A stretch of 7,318 nt of DNA from an uncultured Bacilli bacterium. GTDB taxonomy: Bacteria; Bacillota_I; Bacilli_A; RF39; UBA660. The notes under the pieces are model-generated. The model made no database searches. It saw only the letters and a program-made list of their open reading frames with translations, and had not been told where the DNA came from. Both the position numbers and the translations under genes were made by a program. Each line of letters starts with the position of its first letter. Positions within the stretch are counted from its first letter, which is position 1. Of the stretch, positions 6,153 to 7,318 are shown piece after piece. The stretch is from positions 1 to 7,318 of the forward strand of contig CANQZL010000076.1 in NCBI GenBank assembly GCA_947628325.1, written 5' to 3'.

Positions 6153-6797
6153 TTAAGCCTCTTTAAAGTGAGATTTATCTGCACCACATAATGGACAAAC
6201 AAAATCATCGGGTAATTCCCCATCAGTTAGATATTCATAACCACATATATCACAAACGTACTTTTTCTTTCCAACCTGCTCTTCTTTCTTTTCTTCTTTT
6301 TCTTCATAAGTTGGGGCATTTTTAGGAGCAGACCCTTTTATTACTTCGTGATAATAACGATATGTCATTTCTTTATTTTCATTATATTTTTTCGTATCAA
6401 TTACTTTAGCTATGATAACTTCATGAGTATTAGCATCAACAATGTCTTTCACTTCACAAACTATGTATCCACATATACCTTTATTTAAAACTTTTATTCC
6501 ATCAACTTCTTCATAACTAAAATTTGCAAATTTATCTACATCTTTTGAAGTAGTAAAACCAAATGTTGAAATAATATTAGGATCAATATCTTCACTAATA
6601 ATAGCAACAATAAACTTATTAGCTTTTTTTAATAATTCACTAGTATAATTATTCTTATTTAAACTAATTGAAATTAAAGGATTTTCACTAGTAATTTGAG
6701 TTAAAGTATTTATAATACATCCAGCATCTTTATTATCATACTTAGTACTTACAACATATACTCCATAACTAATATTTCTTAATATTTTCTTATCCAT
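6153..6797 (-). CDS. hrb: flavin reductase-rubredoxin fusion (high-molecular-weight rubredoxin)
   Basis: Residues 1 to about 150 form a flavin reductase-like FMN-binding split-barrel domain (ISYGVYVVST, a region around GCIINTLTQIT, SENPLISISL). A charged linker of Lys and Glu (about 164-179) joins it to a rubredoxin-type iron site with CDIC at 182-185 and CPLC at 201-204. The same domain pair occurs in the high-molecular-weight rubredoxin (Hrb) of Moorella, which passes electrons from NADH to flavodiiron proteins that remove oxygen, NO or peroxide. A similar cytoplasmic detoxifying role is likely here; no flavodiiron gene is in the window. The rubredoxin loop between the Cys pairs is about 15 residues, shorter than in classical rubredoxin. 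The ATG has GGAGG seven bases before it. Confidence 0.88.
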   Translation of the reverse strand: MDKKILRNISYGVYVVSTKYDNKDAGCIINTLTQITSENPLISISLNKNNYTSELLKKANKFIVAIISEDIDPNIISTFGFTTSKDVDKFANFSYEEVDGIKVLNKGICGYIVCEVKDIVDANTHEVIIAKVIDTKKYNENKEMTYRYYHEVIKGSAPKNAPTYEEKEEKKEEQVGKKKYVCDICGYEYLTDGELPDDFVCPLCGADKSHFKEA

Positions 6798-6820
6798 AAA
6801 TATTCCTCCATATATTATTA

Positions 6821-6829
6821 ATTATATCA
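6821..6829 (-). promoter_or_regulatory. extended -10 promoter of the rubredoxin gene
   Basis: The minus strand carries TGATATAAT at 6821-6829, an extended -10 with no clear -35 box. Transcription would start near 6814, leaving a short leader with GGAGG (6805-6809). An interrupted palindrome at 6860-6888 lies a little upstream and could be an operator. Confidence 0.6.
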
Positions 6830-6859
6830 TAAAATTTTAGGATTTTTTGTCTTTTATTT

Positions 6860-6902
6860 TAAGGCAAAAAAATATTTTTAAAGCCTTATTTTTAGCTAAA
6901 AA
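6860..6902. repeat. interrupted palindrome and adjacent 14-bp palindrome
   Basis: TAAGGC (6860-6865) and GCCTTA (6883-6888) enclose an A-rich then T-rich interior that can extend the pairing. Directly beside it TTTTTAGCTAAAAA (6889-6902) is a perfect palindrome. The pair lies between the divergent rubredoxin and toxin-like promoters, so it may be a bidirectional terminator or a regulator site. The rest of 6830-6927 holds no visible gene. Confidence 0.35.
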
Positions 6903-6927
6903 ACTATTTTAATGAAAAAGGTCGATT

Positions 6928-6955
6928 TTGCTTTACTTTAGATGAATTTTATACT
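6928..6955 (+). promoter_or_regulatory. promoter of the small membrane peptide mRNA
   Basis: TTGCTT (6928-6933) and TATACT (6950-6955) are separated by 16 bases. Transcription would start near A6962, so the mRNA would begin only about nine bases before the direct repeat at 6971. The hexamers are moderate matches; the position relative to the repeat supports it. Confidence 0.5.
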
Positions 6956-6965
6956 AAATTAAAAC

Positions 6966-7058
6966 ATGACACATTTGGCAGATGCTTTCCATTTGGGATT
7001 ATCTAAATTCTTCTTTTTGGGGGATTTGGTTATTAATTTCAAGGTGGTGGTAATATGA
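6966..7058 (+). CDS. 30-codon upstream frame coupled to the membrane peptide
   Basis: A frame of 30 codons starts MTHLADAFHLGLSKFFF and ends in NFKVVVI. Its TGA (7056-7058) overlaps the ATG (7055-7057) of the next small gene, a classic ATGA coupling. Its own ATG would lie about four bases from the predicted mRNA end, so it lacks a normal ribosome-binding site. If translated, it could help open the ribosome-binding site of the toxin-like peptide, as mok does for hok. The frame may be fortuitous, since the same bases also form the direct repeat and the 5' side of a long-range pairing. Confidence 0.35.
   Translation: MTHLADAFHLGLSKFFFLGDLVINFKVVVI
6971..6980 (+). repeat. direct repeat copy 1 at the 5' end of the toxin-like mRNA
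   Basis: ACATTTGGCA occurs here and again at 7188-7197, inside the antisense RNA gene. The antisense RNA therefore carries the complement of this mRNA segment. In the Fst/par type I systems, direct repeats in this arrangement allow the two convergent RNAs to pair. Confidence 0.6.
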
Positions 7059-7135
7059 GTAATTTAGTAAGTAAACTTATTAGTATTATTTATTTCCTTT
7101 TATTCATAATAATAATATTACTATTATTTAGATAA
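7055..7135 (+). CDS. 26-residue hydrophobic peptide, type I toxin-like
   Basis: The peptide of 26 residues has a short polar start (MSNLVSK), then an unbroken hydrophobic stretch of about 18 residues rich in Ile and Leu (about 8-25), and a terminal Arg. This is one membrane helix with charged ends, the usual form of type I toxins such as Fst, TxpA or BsrG, which act on the cell membrane. AAGGTGG (7041-7047) lies seven bases before ATG 7055. The stop codon is followed immediately by the hairpin that terminates a convergent antisense RNA. No sequence family was recognised; the toxin reading rests on peptide form and locus layout. Confidence 0.65.
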   Translation: MSNLVSKLISIIYFLLFIIIILLLFR

Positions 7136-7171
7136 AAAAAGCATCTGGATTAGCTTTGCTAATCACAGATG
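7134..7171 (-). terminator. terminator of the antisense RNA
   Basis: On the minus strand CATCTG-T-GATTAGC pairs with GCTAATC-CAGATG around loop AAA (13 bp with one bulge), followed by C and seven T (7140-7134). This is the strongest terminator in the window. It lies just after the stop codon of the toxin-like gene, so the two RNAs overlap at their 3' ends. Confidence 0.85.
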
Positions 7172-7187
7172 TCCACAATCTGGAAGG

Positions 7188-7197
7188 ACATTTGGCA
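7188..7197 (+). repeat. direct repeat copy 2 within the antisense RNA gene
   Basis: This second exact copy of ACATTTGGCA lies on the plus strand, so the antisense RNA contains its complement. Together with CAAATGT (7203-7209) it also forms a hairpin, and on the plus strand that hairpin is followed by GTCA and five T (7214-7218), which could end the toxin-like mRNA. Confidence 0.55.
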
Positions 7198-7240
7198 AAA
7201 AACAAATGTGTCATTTTTCATGACTTCCTTCTCTATATTT

Positions 7241-7249
7241 ATTATAGCA
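7241..7249 (-). promoter_or_regulatory. extended -10 promoter of the antisense RNA
   Basis: The minus strand carries TGCTATAAT at 7241-7249, identical to the extended -10 of the MBL-fold operon. A weak -35 (TTTTAA) lies 17 bases upstream. The start near 7234 coincides with the beginning of the predicted RNA fold. Confidence 0.65.
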
Positions 7250-7272
7250 TATTAAATATTTTTTTAAAACAA

Positions 7273-7318
7273 TTATTTTAGGTATTTGATAATAAATGTT
7301 GTTCCTTCATTTATTTTA
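7273..7318 (-). CDS. C-terminal end of a probable sensor histidine kinase
   Basis: Only the last 14 complete codons are in the window, reading KINEGTTFIIKYLK before TAA. The GTTF-I-I pattern is the usual end of the histidine kinase ATPase domain (typically G-x-G-T-T-F-x-I-x-L-P). This frame is open to the right edge, while both other minus-strand frames are stopped early. The match is short, so this is a tentative call; the rest of the gene, and any response regulator, would lie to the right. Confidence 0.5.
   Translation of the reverse strand, partial: KINEGTTFIIKYLK

Larger units (their letters stand above)
7134..7234 (-). ncRNA. structured antisense RNA, putative antitoxin
   Basis: An extended -10 promoter (7241-7249) predicts a start near 7234, and a strong terminator ends the RNA near 7134, giving about 100 nt. 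Its 5' half can fold into a compact three-way junction: GAAGG/CCTTC (7227-7231 with 7183-7187) closes two hairpins, GTCAT/ATGAC (7220-7224 with 7210-7214) and ACATTTG/CAAATGT (7203-7209 with 7188-7194). The second hairpin carries TGCCAAATGT, complementary to the start of the toxin-like mRNA, with UGC of it free in the loop. It runs convergent to the toxin-like gene and overlaps its 3' end. No substantial reading frame is seen in it. The antitoxin role is inferred. Confidence 0.6.

Noticed and set aside
6098..6223. 42-residue N-terminal extension of the mTERF-like protein
   Set aside because: It would overlap the rubredoxin gene and run through a promoter and a terminator hairpin; ATG 6097 has a proper ribosome-binding site.
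6912..6941. Short plus-strand frame starting MKKVDFAL
   Set aside because: Only nine codons, no ribosome-binding site, and it overlaps the -35 region of the toxin-like promoter.
7172..7234. Small coding frame within the antisense RNA
   Set aside because: The only ATGs lie in or next to hairpin loops and give very short frames; the strong secondary structure fits a non-coding RNA better.

Overview
The window looks like chromosome of a low-GC, anaerobic member of the Bacillota (Bacilli- or Mollicutes-related, possibly an uncultured gut lineage). The DNA is strongly AT-rich. Tryptophan is encoded by TGG and TGA is used as a stop, so the genetic code is standard rather than mycoplasmal. Ribosome-binding sites are typical of Bacillota (GGAGG, AAAGG), most promoters have an extended -10, and a flavin reductase-rubredoxin fusion points to an anaerobe. 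Nearly all genes lie on the minus strand and read right to left. Nothing diagnostic of a species was seen.

Layout, right to left in the direction of transcription. (a) 7273-7318: the last codons of a probable sensor histidine kinase. (b) About 6928-7249: a compact locus resembling a type I toxin-antitoxin module. On the plus strand a promoter leads to a 30-codon upstream frame whose TGA overlaps the ATG of a 26-residue membrane peptide. A structured antisense RNA of about 100 nt, with its own promoter and terminator, is transcribed toward it. (c) 6153-6797: a flavin reductase-rubredoxin protein. (d) 4883-6097 and 4385-4765: two separately promoted genes for proteins built of about 35-residue helical repeats like those of the mTERF family, best known from mitochondria and chloroplasts. 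(e) 4313 to 1723: a four-gene operon encoding a metallo-beta-lactamase-fold hydrolase, a transglutaminase-like protein, a two-helix membrane protein with a zinc ribbon, and an HEXXH metalloprotein. (f) 1726-504: rsgA, preceded by its own promoter, a 20-codon leader frame and a terminator whose 5' arm can pair with the leader frame. (g) 1-476: the start of dinD under a promoter that overlaps a LexA (SOS) box.

Housekeeping and stress genes (rsgA, dinD, the rubredoxin protein) are interleaved with genes of unknown role. The most unusual items are the bacterial mTERF-like repeat proteins and the convergent small-peptide/antisense-RNA locus. No tRNA, rRNA, CRISPR array, insertion sequence or known riboswitch was seen. 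All functional statements come from reading motifs by eye; no database search or folding program was run.
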